Assembly (NCBI GenBank): GCA_943914465.1
Contig: CALUCD010000003.1
Span: forward strand, 156,317-220,316
Direction: 5' to 3'
Length of the DNA stretch: 64,000 nt
Source: an uncultured Corynebacterium sp.
GTDB lineage: Bacteria; Actinomycetota; Actinomycetes; Mycobacteriales; Mycobacteriaceae
In this document: positions 34,561-43,442 of the stretch, piece after piece
Position numbering within the stretch: the first letter of the stretch is position 1
Layout of the letters: each line of letters starts with the position of its first letter
The notes under the pieces: generated by a model
Database searches by the model: none
Told to the model about the DNA's origin: nothing
The model's input: the letters and a program-made list of their open reading frames with translations, nothing else
Made by a program: the position numbers and the translations under genes

Positions 34561-36252
34561 GTGAGCGTCCCTGTCGGACCAATCGCCCACGACACCGAAG
34601 TCGATCTCCTCGTCGTTGGGACGGGAAGTGGGCTTGCAACCGCCCTCTACGCCGACGACCTTGGCCTCGACACACTGGTTGTGGAAAAAAGTCAGTATGT
34701 CGGTGGATCAACATCGATGTCAGGAGGTGCATTTTGGGCCCCTGGCAACCACGTGCTGCAGCGCGATGGACTTAATGACTCCGTGGAACGCGGCCTTGAA
34801 TACATCAACGACCTCGTCGGTGACGTCGCGCCCCGCGAACGCTGGGAAGCACTGATCAAAGCTGGCCCCGCCGCCATTGAGAAACTCGACGAACTCACCG
34901 ACCTCGAGTTGTTCTGGGCCAAGGGCTACTCCGACTACCACCCGGAGCGCCCTGGTGGTGCGGCGATCGGACGCACCTGCGAGGCGAAACCGTTCAACCT
35001 GAGCAAACTTGGCGACGAGCGCGGTCGGTTCCACCCGCCGGCGATCACTGCCCCGTTCCCGATGCCGGCAACCGGGTACAACTACAAATACTTCAACCTG
35101 ATCACGAAACTGCCGCTGAAAGCGCTGCCGCAAGCCGTGTGGCGCACGGTCCAAGGCATCGGCGGCATGGCGATCGGCCGCGAGTACGCGGCCACGGGCC
35201 AAGCCACCGCAGGCGGCCTGTTCGAAGCATGTATCCGCCGAAACATCCCAATCTGGACGCGCGCCCCAGTAGTCAGCCTGCTAACTACTGAATCAGGGCA
35301 GGTCACAGGCGCAGTCTTGCGCCAGGATGGCAAAGAAGTCACCGTGACTGCCCGCAAGGGCGTCGTCCTCGCTGCGGGCGGCTTCGACCACCGAACCGAA
35401 TGGCGCATGAAGTTCCAGTCCGAAACGTTGGACAAAGACCAATCTCTCGGCAACGATGCGAACACCGGTGACCTCATCGCGATGGCTGTCAATCAGGTTG
35501 ATGCCGACACCGCATTCATGGATCAGGCCTGGTGGTTCCCATCACTGGCGCCACTCCACCAAGATGAAGCCCCGAAGATCATGCTCGCAGAACGCTCCCT
35601 GCCTGGCTCGTTCATGGTCGATGAGACTGGCCGCCGCTTCATTAACGAATCGACCGACTACATGACCTTCGGCCAGGACGTTCTCGCGATGCGAGAGCAG
35701 GAAAACCGTGCCAACGAACTGTGGCTGATCTTCGACCAGACCTACAAGAACTCCTACCTGTTCGCCTCCGAGATCTTCCCGACGATGCCATTTCCTAAGT
35801 CGTGGTACGAGGCGGGCATCATCCACAACGCGAAAACACCGGAGGAACTCGCCCAAAAGATCGGGGTGCCGGCAGACGCATTTGCGGCCCAGCTCGCCGA
35901 TTTCAACGCTGACGCGGCCGCCGGCGTTGACTCGCGGTACTGGCGCGGCGACTCGTTGTACGACAACTACTACGGCGACCCGACCAACATGCCGAACAAT
36001 AACCTAAGGGCACTAAACGGCAAGCTGTATGCAGCCAAGATGGTCATCTCCGACCTGGGCACCTGCGGTGGCCTCGTGACCAACGCAGACGGTGTAGTCC
36101 TGCGCCGAGACGGCTCCACCGTCAGCGGCCTCTACGCTCAAGGCAACAACGCGGCTAACGTTTTTGGCACTGTATACCCGGGCGCGGGCGCAACCATCGG
36201 CCAAGGCTTGGTTGGCGGATACATCATCGCGAATCACGCTCACCACGCATAG
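34561..36252 (+). CDS. FAD-dependent oxidoreductase, 3-ketosteroid dehydrogenase (KstD)-like
   Basis: 563 residues from a GTG with AAGGAGG four bases upstream. The N-terminal DLLVVGTGSGLATALYADDLGLDTLVVEKSQYVGGSTSMSGG is the FAD-binding and substrate-channel start of KstD-like flavoproteins. The C-terminal DLGTCGGLVTNADGVVLRRDGSTVSGLYAQGNNAANVFG...YPGAGATIGQGLVGGYI closes the FAD site. The family includes 3-ketosteroid-delta1-dehydrogenases and fumarate-reductase-like enzymes; nothing else for steroid degradation is in this window, so the substrate is open. It stands alone between glmM and rpsI. Confidence 0.85.
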   Translation: MSVPVGPIAHDTEVDLLVVGTGSGLATALYADDLGLDTLVVEKSQYVGGSTSMSGGAFWAPGNHVLQRDGLNDSVERGLEYINDLVGDVAPRERWEALIKAGPAAIEKLDELTDLELFWAKGYSDYHPERPGGAAIGRTCEAKPFNLSKLGDERGRFHPPAITAPFPMPATGYNYKYFNLITKLPLKALPQAVWRTVQGIGGMAIGREYAATGQATAGGLFEACIRRNIPIWTRAPVVSLLTTESGQVTGAVLRQDGKEVTVTARKGVVLAAGGFDHRTEWRMKFQSETLDKDQSLGNDANTGDLIAMAVNQVDADTAFMDQAWWFPSLAPLHQDEAPKIMLAERSLPGSFMVDETGRRFINESTDYMTFGQDVLAMREQENRANELWLIFDQTYKNSYLFASEIFPTMPFPKSWYEAGIIHNAKTPEELAQKIGVPADAFAAQLADFNADAAAGVDSRYWRGDSLYDNYYGDPTNMPNNNLRALNGKLYAAKMVISDLGTCGGLVTNADGVVLRRDGSTVSGLYAQGNNAANVFGTVYPGAGATIGQGLVGGYIIANHAHHA

Positions 36253-36267
36253 CCCTACCCCAAGCAC

Positions 36268-36312
36268 AAAAACTCTCCTTCCTCTGGGCAGTCCAGAGGA
36301 AGGAGAGTTTTT
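36268..36312. terminator. Bidirectional terminator between the KstD-like gene and rpsI
   Basis: A perfect 20-bp stem (AAAAACTCTCC...CTCTGG) with a 5-base loop. Each strand has a run of five T at the end of the stem, so it can stop both convergent transcripts. Confidence 0.93.
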
Positions 36313-36366
36313 CGTTGGGCCACTTCCCCTGCGCGCCCAGCACAATGCGCAGGGAAAAGCGCGCGA

Positions 36367-36918
36367 TTAACGCTTGGAATACTGTGGCGCGCGACGGGCC
36401 TTGTGCAGACCAGCCTTCTTGCGCTCGACTGCACGTGCGTCACGCGTCAGCAGACCAGCCTTCTTCAGCGTCGGGCGCTCTGCCGGGTTGTAAACATTCA
36501 GGGCCCGAGCGATCGCCAACCGCAGCGCACCAGACTGGCCAGTCGGGCCGCCGCCAGAAATGTTGGCCTTGATGTTGAATTGGCCTTCGCGTTCAAGGAG
36601 GGTCAACGGCAGCAGGATGTCCTGTTGGTGCAGTTTGTTCGGGAAGTAATCCTCGAACTCGCGGCCGTTGACGGTGATCGTTCCCTCGCCCTCAGTGACG
36701 GTCACGCGGGCAATGGCGCGCTTACGGCGTCCGACAGCCTGAATCGGGCCCTCGTGAAGCTGCACGGGCTCAACGGCCGCATCATCAGCCGGCTCAACCT
36801 CGGGTGCCACCGCATCGGCGATGGTGTAGTTGAACTCTTCCGTCGCTGCAGTCGCCGCGTCAATATCGACACCTTCAGCGGTGAGGTTGTCCTCTGCGTA
36901 GTTATTCGGCTCGGTCAT
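36367..36918 (-). CDS. rpsI: 30S ribosomal protein S9
   Basis: 183 residues. The core from VGRRKRAIARVTVTEGEGTITVNGREFEDYF to KKAGLHKARRAPQYSKR (basic C-terminal tail reaching the P-site tRNA) is canonical. It is preceded by about 60 acidic, Ala-rich residues, an extension usual in high-GC Gram-positives. Its start shares one base with the rplM stop (TAATG). Confidence 0.98.
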   Translation of the reverse strand: MTEPNNYAEDNLTAEGVDIDAATAATEEFNYTIADAVAPEVEPADDAAVEPVQLHEGPIQAVGRRKRAIARVTVTEGEGTITVNGREFEDYFPNKLHQQDILLPLTLLEREGQFNIKANISGGGPTGQSGALRLAIARALNVYNPAERPTLKKAGLLTRDARAVERKKAGLHKARRAPQYSKR

Positions 36919-37361
36919 TACTGTGCCACCTGCTTAAACTCGAAGATTTCCGGCTTCTGACCTGCGTATGGGTGCTCATCGCCGACGAAGACGTGAAGCT
37001 TCTTAATGGACTGTCGGGAAAGCTTATTGTGCGGCATCATGCCCTTCACAGCCTCCTCGATTACGCGGTCCGGTCGCTCATCGAGAGCGCGGCCGAGAGT
37101 CATGGACTTCAACCCACCCGGGTAACCGGAGTGGCGGTAGCGCATTTCGCGGTCGCGCTTGTTGGACGAGATATGGATCTTGTCGGCGTTGATCACGATC
37201 ACGTGATCGCCGGTATCAACGTTCGGCGCGAACTGTGGCTTGTGCTTGCCACGCAGCAGATCAGCTGCGGTAGAAGCAAGTTTGCCCAGTACCACGTCGG
37301 TCGCGTCGATGACATACCACTTACGTGTGATGTCACCGCTCTTCGGGTGGTATGTAGACAT
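36918..37361 (-). CDS. rplM: 50S ribosomal protein L13
   Basis: 147 residues from ATG 37361 with AAGGAG six bases upstream; a longer frame to 37376 adds five unsupported residues. Core motifs are KWYVIDATDVVLGKLAS, GDHVIVINADKI, YRHSGYPGGLKS and GMMPHNKL. First gene of the rplM-rpsI operon. Confidence 0.98.
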   Translation of the reverse strand: MSTYHPKSGDITRKWYVIDATDVVLGKLASTAADLLRGKHKPQFAPNVDTGDHVIVINADKIHISSNKRDREMRYRHSGYPGGLKSMTLGRALDERPDRVIEEAVKGMMPHNKLSRQSIKKLHVFVGDEHPYAGQKPEIFEFKQVAQ

Positions 37362-37617
37362 GCATGACTCCTTCAAGTCTGTCTAGTGGCTGCCGGCCAA
37401 TACGCTGTGCGCTCCGCATTCCCGTCGGCGGCCGGTGGGGACCCGTCAGGATGCGATTGCAGTCGTTGGCGCACGGATGTCTCACCCTACGGCACTGGAC
37501 CCCCATCATCCAAACCGCTTCACCAGCAATCGCGCCGCGCACCCCCCGAGTGCGCTCTGGCAATACCCCCGGTTGTGCCCCCTTTACCCCCCGGTTACGG
37601 GAACACGTTGCCCGCGC

Positions 37618-37902
37618 TTAGCCCCAGCTATTAGCGGCGGCGTTGTTGACCGCCATCATCTGGTTGTTTCCTTCTTCAACCGTGTCGGCGATCTGGTTGA
37701 GGATCAGGTTCAAATCCTCCGCGGCCTGATCCCATTTGGCCTGATGCGCACGGTAGCTCTCCGCAGCAGTACCTTCCCAGGTGTCAGTCATCGGCTTGAT
37801 CATGTCGCGCAACTCCGCGAGCTGACCATTGATACGCGCTGCTGACGAGCGCATATCCGAGGCGGTGTTCGAGATTTGGCCGAAGTCGTACTTAATTTGC
37901 AT
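37618..37902 (-). CDS. esxT: WXG100-family protein EsxT (ESX-4)
   Basis: 94 residues, the standard WXG100 length. The turn motif is W42-E-G, between two helices (SDMRSSAARINGQLAELRDMI and AAEDLNLILNQIADTV). There is no YxxxD/E signal, so the heterodimer partner must provide it. It follows esxU by 71 bases. By position it equals EsxT (Rv3444c) of ESX-4, presumably secreted as a heterodimer with EsxU. Confidence 0.93.
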   Translation of the reverse strand: MQIKYDFGQISNTASDMRSSAARINGQLAELRDMIKPMTDTWEGTAAESYRAHQAKWDQAAEDLNLILNQIADTVEEGNNQMMAVNNAAANSWG

Positions 37903-37973
37903 AGTGTGTGCGTCCTTTTCGCATGAATGGGTTGTAGGCGGCGTACAAGTGCCAGGTCGTACAGAGTGTGGGC

Positions 37974-38291
37974 TTAGAGCGCCAAGCCAGAGTTCGATGC
38001 AAGACGATCGAGCCCCTCGGTGGTGGTCACGTCCGCATGCTCGTAGTTCTTCGCGTTGTCGCGGATATTCGTAGAGATTGCGGTGAGGGCCTCGGTCAGT
38101 CGACGCTGCGCGTCGTCGTACCGCAGCATGAGCTCGTCAAAACTGCGCTGCGCACGGCCCTCCCAGGACCCGCGCACCGACTGCGCTACGTCCTGGATGC
38201 GGTCGATCTCACGGTTGACATCAGCATTGACTGCGTCGGCGTGGTCAGCGGTCGAGCGCATGACTTCGGCTTCGGTTGCAAAATGTTGCAT
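37974..38291 (-). CDS. esxU: WXG100-family protein EsxU (ESX-4)
   Basis: 105 residues with the turn W43-E-G and a YxxxD export signal Y83-E-H-A-D87 just after the second helix. Upstream AGGGGG is the ribosome-binding site. The gene lies 122 bases after the Rv3446c-type gene; that gap holds an inverted repeat GAACAG-N15-CTGTTC at 38325-38351, which could be a leader hairpin. Confidence 0.93.
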   Translation of the reverse strand: MQHFATEAEVMRSTADHADAVNADVNREIDRIQDVAQSVRGSWEGRAQRSFDELMLRYDDAQRRLTEALTAISTNIRDNAKNYEHADVTTTEGLDRLASNSGLAL

Positions 38292-38413
38292 AGTGTTTCC
38301 CCCTCAAAGGTCGTGATGAGTTCAGAACAGCTAGATTGCGTCGAACTGTTCAAGTATTTGACTCCCAAACCAGGGCGTCGGTTCCATCTCGACCAGAAAT
38401 TTTTTTACCTGTT

Positions 38414-39589
38414 TTAGTGAGGCGACCCGGGCCGCCCCCCACGGTCTCTGACCTCGGCGAAACCTGCCGGATCGTAGACCGCTGAATCCATGGCCATCCG
38501 GCAGGTCGCACTCTGCTCTTCAGTAGGCGCCATCCGAGTATGGCAACCGACGAAGACCTGTTGTTGATCATGGGGCCATGTTTTCCACAACACTTCAGAA
38601 CCATCCCCTGGAGACTCCCGGTAGGTCAGCGAATGCCCGTCAGTCGAGAGCAGCTCAGTTTCAGGATCAGCCTCAACATCACGAACAAGCTGCTCAGCCA
38701 TCGTTTCGGGCGGCATTTCCGGGAGATCATCAACCATCACCAACAGGCGGAAGTTCGGATCAGGCCCAGTCGCGCGCCACATGGTGCCGTTTTCTTCCAT
38801 ACGGAAACCCTCGGGTAGCTCCACACTGACCCCCGCATGCTGCAACACGACAGTGGGGGGCTTTGGCGCCGGCGGCCCACCCGGTTGACCAGGCTGACCG
38901 GGTTCACCGTGTTCGCCAGGCGGCGGTGCTCCGGGCGCTCCCGACGCCCCAGGCGGTGGCGCTGGCTCCCCAAGCGGCACCGAAGGTGCCGGTGCTTCAC
39001 TCGAGGCATCTTTTGCGTCCGTACGATCGCCCCCGCCGAAGGTCAAACCCCCGGTACTTGCGATCACGATCACGCACAGCACAGAAACCACTGCCACAAC
39101 CGTCCCAATGACTCGAGCAGCATGTTTCTTTTCACCCTCGGTAGCAACTGCGGCCCCAGGACCGTATGGTCTCGCCTGCGGTGAAACCGGAGCCCAGGCG
39201 CGGGTCGGCGGACCTGCAGCGCCAGGACGACCGGGCACACCAGGCGCCCCAGGCCGGCCTGGGGCGCCGAACCCGCCGGGGGTGCCCGGCATGGCGGCGC
39301 CACGCGGAGCAGGCACGAGCTCTTGAGTGGTCAGGGTGATGTCATAACCCGCGAGGAGCGCTTCAAGGTGACGCAACCGCGCCGGATCCGCGGCAATATG
39401 CACGTGCGCACCATCCGGGCGCGGGCCGAAGACGTTGCGAATGTATGCGACGATCTCGCGCGCAGATGGTGCATCAAAGCGCTGCAGATTCGCCGCACCG
39501 GTGAAGACTGTAGACGCATCGGTCACGGTGATCCGCAGTGCAGGCTGCGGCCTCGTCCGAGACCCGGGGTAAGTCCCCCTATGCGTCAT
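38414..39589 (-). CDS. Type VII secretion-associated protein (Rv3446c/TIGR03931 type) with collagen-like segments
   Basis: 391 residues. An N-terminal cytosolic domain (ALRITVTDASTVFTGAANLQRFDAPSAREIVAYI) precedes one membrane span at about 155-178 (VIGTVVAVVSVLCVIVIAS) and a C-terminal extracytoplasmic domain (VVLQHAGVSVELPEGFRMEENGTMWRATGPDPNFRLLVMVDDLPEMPP), with two Cys (GCHTRM, SATCRM) likely disulfide-bonded. Two Gly-X-Pro-rich stretches, residues 99-128 and 215-245, are collagen-like linkers. The gene is fixed between eccC and esxU in ESX-4 loci, where the family has been equated with EccE. It overlaps eccC by four bases. Confidence 0.9.
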   Translation of the reverse strand: MTHRGTYPGSRTRPQPALRITVTDASTVFTGAANLQRFDAPSAREIVAYIRNVFGPRPDGAHVHIAADPARLRHLEALLAGYDITLTTQELVPAPRGAAMPGTPGGFGAPGRPGAPGVPGRPGAAGPPTRAWAPVSPQARPYGPGAAVATEGEKKHAARVIGTVVAVVSVLCVIVIASTGGLTFGGGDRTDAKDASSEAPAPSVPLGEPAPPPGASGAPGAPPPGEHGEPGQPGQPGGPPAPKPPTVVLQHAGVSVELPEGFRMEENGTMWRATGPDPNFRLLVMVDDLPEMPPETMAEQLVRDVEADPETELLSTDGHSLTYRESPGDGSEVLWKTWPHDQQQVFVGCHTRMAPTEEQSATCRMAMDSAVYDPAGFAEVRDRGGRPGSPH

Positions 39590-42500
39590 AGTCTCTCTCC
39601 TTCCGAGTACGGCGCTGCGATCTGCACCGTACCAATCACGTCTCCCGATTGCACCAACGTCGCACGTCCGGGAGCCTGCGGCCCAGGCCGTACCCCGAAT
39701 AACACGCCCTCGTCGCGATTGCCGTCCAAGATGAGCACGTCAGGGTGCAGGTCCTTCACCGCGCCAAGGAAGCCGCCGTAGAGCGCGCGCGATACGCCTG
39801 AAAGTTTACGCGCGCACAACACGTGTAAACCAATATCGCTGGCATGCGGCAAAAGGTCAACCACATCCCGTAGTACCGCATCGCCGACCAAATCTAAATC
39901 GTCGATGACGAGGTAGATGTCCGGGCCATCCCACCAGGATCGGTCGGCGAGCTGCTGCGGTGAGATATCTCCATCGGGCAGACGAGCCTTCAAGGTCACA
40001 CACAGTGCCCTGACCCCGTCGGCGATTGCGCTCGCAGAAGCCGCGTAAAAGGCGACCATGTCTTCGTCAGCGCGTCCGAGATGAGCCCGGCGCGGGTCGA
40101 GAATGACCATCCGTGCCTCTTCCCTGGGCATTGTCTCAATAGCGCGGATCACGCTGGCGATGACGGTGGATTTTCCTGACCCGCCGGATCCTATCGCCAA
40201 GAGATGACCTGAGTTGCAGTAGATGGGCTCAAGCCGAGGCCCGCCAACGCCCAGCGGGAGCGCTCCGGTTCGGATCAGCGGTTCGACTTCCACATGCACT
40301 GGCAGGACCTTCAAGGCAGGAACCCGGGGTTGCGCGGCAGTTGCCTGGGCGACATGTGCCAGGTCTTGCGAGCTCGTTCGGGCAATCGCCATCGCCTTGC
40401 CTTGTGGTGTCAGCCCTGCTCCAGGGCGGGAAGGAAGATTGGTTTGGGCCTTCCGGTCGATCAGTGAATCCATCGGCTCTGTCAGCTTCAATTCGAGCCG
40501 GGTACCAATGAGGTCGCGAACAGCGACCCGTATCGCGCTCCAGCGCTGCGTCGTCACTACGAGGTGGACCCCTGCGGCAGGACCTTCGGATGCGATGCGC
40601 GAAAGCGGGTCTCGCAAATCCTCCAATTTGGAATCGGAAGCAAGGAGGGTGTGCCAGCCGTCAACAAGCAGAATTGTGTGCCGCTGGGGCGCGGCAACTT
40701 CGCTGTCAGCGCCGTCGATGATGCCGAGTACTTCGTCGACGATGCGCCGTGCCTTTTCTTCATCACTTCGCGTGGCGATCCCCGCCACATGGGGCAGAAC
40801 TTCAAGGTCGTGCAAGTTACCACTGCCTGCATCGATGCCGTATACCCGGACTGTGTCGGTGGAGTGCGTCAGCGCGAGCGAAGCGACGAGTGTGCGCAAC
40901 GCAGCAGACTTACCGGTCTGCGGAGCACCGGCGAGAGCAAGGTGCCCACCGGACGCGGAAAGGTCAACGATGAAAAGATCTTGGCGCTGGTGGTACGGCT
41001 CATCAACCAAACCGATCGGTACTCGGAGAAACGCTGTGCCCACCTCGTCGGGCCGGATGGCGTGGAGCTCCAACGTTTCGGGCAGGGGTGGCAGCCATAC
41101 CTGGTGTGCCTGCATCCCGGCGCGCCCGGCGAGGTCGCGAGTGACATCAACCACCGCGTCTACCACAGTGGTTGATGTGTCGATTTCGATTGATTCAAGC
41201 TCACTGGGGAGCGAGGTTGCCCGCTCGGCCATGGCGCGGTGTTCATCGTCCCATCCCGTGAACTCCCTGACAACGGCGGGTTGCTGCTCACTCGTACGAA
41301 CCACTTTGCGCTGCAACGGGCCGGAGACGTATGCGGCCCGGAACCGCAGCAAGCCCGGGCCTGCGACTTTGAGATACCCGGAGCCCGGTTCGTTCGGCAG
41401 TTCGTAGGCGTCCGGCACGCCCAGTACCTGGCGTGATTCAGCGGCGGAGAAGGTCTTCAGCCCAATGCGGTACGACAAGTGGGAATCAAGCCCACGGAGT
41501 TTGCCTTCTTCAAGACGCTGCGATGCGAGGAGCAGGTGCACCCCCAGTGAGCGTCCGAGGCGGCCGATCGCCACAAAGAGGTCGACAAAATGCGGGTGTT
41601 GTGACAAAAGCTCAGAGAACTCATCCACGATCACAACCAGCGCGGGCAGCGGCTCAAGTGGTGCCCCATCTGGGCTGTGCGCACCGCTGAGGCGTGCGGC
41701 AGTGTAGTCAGTGATATTTGCGTAATTGCCCCGCTTGCGTAGCAATTCCTGGCGACGGTGCATCTCACCGGAGAGCGCGTCATACATGCGCTCCACCAAC
41801 ACGGCCTCATCTTCAAGGTTGGTGATCACCGCAGAGGTGTGAGGCAGACCCTCGCAGCCTAGAAACGTAGCGCCGCCCTTGAAATCCACAAGCACTAAAT
41901 TGAGTTCGTCTGGGGAGTGCGTCGCGGCGAGTGCAACAACGAGAGTGCGCAGCAACTCAGACTTTCCAGAACCTGTAGCACCGATGCACAGCCCGTGCGG
42001 GCCAGCGCCGCCGTGCGCCGCCTCCTTGAGGTCGAGATAGACCGCTTCGCCACCGGGAGTCAGGCCAATCGGCACCGTCAGCCGCGCGCGGGTTCCTTCC
42101 CGCCCCGGCCACAGCGTTTGGATATCAAGGTCAGCTGCACCTGCCCACGCTTCAGCGATCTGGTCCATCCCGAGCATCGCAAGCACATCGCTTCCCTCCC
42201 CGCCAGAGGCTCGCTCTGGGCGGCGGTAGAACGCAAGGTGGCGCGCAACAAGTTCCGCCTCCGCCTCGGATACCAGATCCGCCACACCCAAGTGTTCGCT
42301 CCCGCTTCCGGTCAGCGCCGTGATCTCGTCATTTGCACCCCCACCACACACCAGGTGCAGCGCATCCTCGTCGAGGTAAAACTCGGGGTCGGGGTGGAAG
42401 GTGATCACGCAATCCCAGTCGCCGGAATGGGTGGGGGCAGCCAGGGAAGCGTCGACAAGCAAAATGCGAAAGCGTGCTGACTCCGGTTCGTGGGTGTGTG

Positions 42501-43314
42501 GCAGCCACTTCGTCCACGTCATCTCGGTGCGGCTTGCGTCGATGCCGACAAGTTCCGGCCCGTGGAAAAACGCGAGCTGGCACACGATCGAGCGCGCGAT
42601 CTCTGCCGCACGCGGGCCAGCCAGCGTGATTGACGGGAACGCGCTGAGCTGCACCACGATCGGCATCCCGTGCACCGAATTCACTGCGGCAACGGTGCGA
42701 CGCAGACTGATCGCGCAGACCGGGTCCAAATCCTCTGGTGAACCCGGATCATCAACCTCAATCGGTGTACATAGGGCAGCAACACCTGTACCGAGGCGAA
42801 CTTGCAACGCCTGCTCCGAAGCGGGATGCCGCTCCCATACCCGTCTCGTTGGTACCGCAGTCAGCAACTCGTGCGGCGCCGGATTGAGATACGTAAAGTG
42901 AGCGCGCTGTTGCTCCGCGTTCACCCGGGCGCGGGCTGCAAGTGCATCGAGGTGGCGCAGGTAGACGCGGCGAGTCTCATCGATATCGCCTTGACGATCA
43001 GCCGGATTGAACAAGCCAATCATGCCCACCAGCATCATGAGCGGGAAGATGAGCATCATCGGGCTCACGCCACGACCGGAGAGCATCATCAACGCCGTTA
43101 CCGCCCCGATGGCAACGACCATGATGACGGGAACGAGGATCCGCACCATCGGCACGGGCTGATCCTTTTGCGCCGCCGGCACCGGCTCGGCGTGCAGGCT
43201 ACCCACAGGCAACGGTGGGGCCTCAGACATTGAAACAAGCTGTGATTGCGTCTGTGTTGCGCTGATCACCGGATTATGATCAAGACCGAGCATGTGCGGC
43301 GATTCCCCCTGCAT
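39586..43314 (-). CDS. eccC: ESX-4 secretion ATPase EccC (EccCa-EccCb fusion)
   Basis: About 1242 residues from ATG 43314 (alternatives: TTG 43326, ATG 43293 with GGGGGA upstream). Two membrane spans near residues 45-95 are followed by three FtsK/SpoIIIE-type ATPase domains. Their Walker A motifs are GATGSGKSELL (about 440), GAPQTGKSAAL (about 795) and GSGGSGKSTVI (about 1040). VDFKGGATF and LVVIVDEFSEL mark the first domain. It is the motor and substrate receptor of ESX-4, binding the Esx export signal. The stop overlaps the Rv3446c-type gene by four bases. Confidence 0.95.
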   Translation of the reverse strand: MQGESPHMLGLDHNPVISATQTQSQLVSMSEAPPLPVGSLHAEPVPAAQKDQPVPMVRILVPVIMVVAIGAVTALMMLSGRGVSPMMLIFPLMMLVGMIGLFNPADRQGDIDETRRVYLRHLDALAARARVNAEQQRAHFTYLNPAPHELLTAVPTRRVWERHPASEQALQVRLGTGVAALCTPIEVDDPGSPEDLDPVCAISLRRTVAAVNSVHGMPIVVQLSAFPSITLAGPRAAEIARSIVCQLAFFHGPELVGIDASRTEMTWTKWLPHTHEPESARFRILLVDASLAAPTHSGDWDCVITFHPDPEFYLDEDALHLVCGGGANDEITALTGSGSEHLGVADLVSEAEAELVARHLAFYRRPERASGGEGSDVLAMLGMDQIAEAWAGAADLDIQTLWPGREGTRARLTVPIGLTPGGEAVYLDLKEAAHGGAGPHGLCIGATGSGKSELLRTLVVALAATHSPDELNLVLVDFKGGATFLGCEGLPHTSAVITNLEDEAVLVERMYDALSGEMHRRQELLRKRGNYANITDYTAARLSGAHSPDGAPLEPLPALVVIVDEFSELLSQHPHFVDLFVAIGRLGRSLGVHLLLASQRLEEGKLRGLDSHLSYRIGLKTFSAAESRQVLGVPDAYELPNEPGSGYLKVAGPGLLRFRAAYVSGPLQRKVVRTSEQQPAVVREFTGWDDEHRAMAERATSLPSELESIEIDTSTTVVDAVVDVTRDLAGRAGMQAHQVWLPPLPETLELHAIRPDEVGTAFLRVPIGLVDEPYHQRQDLFIVDLSASGGHLALAGAPQTGKSAALRTLVASLALTHSTDTVRVYGIDAGSGNLHDLEVLPHVAGIATRSDEEKARRIVDEVLGIIDGADSEVAAPQRHTILLVDGWHTLLASDSKLEDLRDPLSRIASEGPAAGVHLVVTTQRWSAIRVAVRDLIGTRLELKLTEPMDSLIDRKAQTNLPSRPGAGLTPQGKAMAIARTSSQDLAHVAQATAAQPRVPALKVLPVHVEVEPLIRTGALPLGVGGPRLEPIYCNSGHLLAIGSGGSGKSTVIASVIRAIETMPREEARMVILDPRRAHLGRADEDMVAFYAASASAIADGVRALCVTLKARLPDGDISPQQLADRSWWDGPDIYLVIDDLDLVGDAVLRDVVDLLPHASDIGLHVLCARKLSGVSRALYGGFLGAVKDLHPDVLILDGNRDEGVLFGVRPGPQAPGRATLVQSGDVIGTVQIAAPYSEGERL

Positions 43315-43370
43315 AGTGCGCGTCAACAGCCGCCGCTTCCCCGAACCGGTTACCTCCAGCTGTAGACGTG

Positions 43371-43394
43371 GACAGTAGTATAAGACATACTGTC
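43371..43394. promoter_or_regulatory. Inverted repeat between eccC and eccD with overlapping -10 elements
   Basis: GACAGTA-N10-TACTGTC has perfect 7-bp arms. TATACT (minus strand, 43377-43382) and CATACT (plus strand, 43386-43391) lie within it, so a bound factor would cover both divergent ESX-4 promoters. Confidence 0.55.
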
Positions 43395-43442
43395 AAGCAC
43401 CGCTGAAACCGCGCAAGGCATTGGGGGTCCGGCGCGGAAGGA

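Noticed and set aside
34561..36252. KstD-like gene as part of a steroid-degradation cluster
   Set aside because: No other steroid gene or KstR-type operator is nearby; it stands alone between glmM and rpsI.
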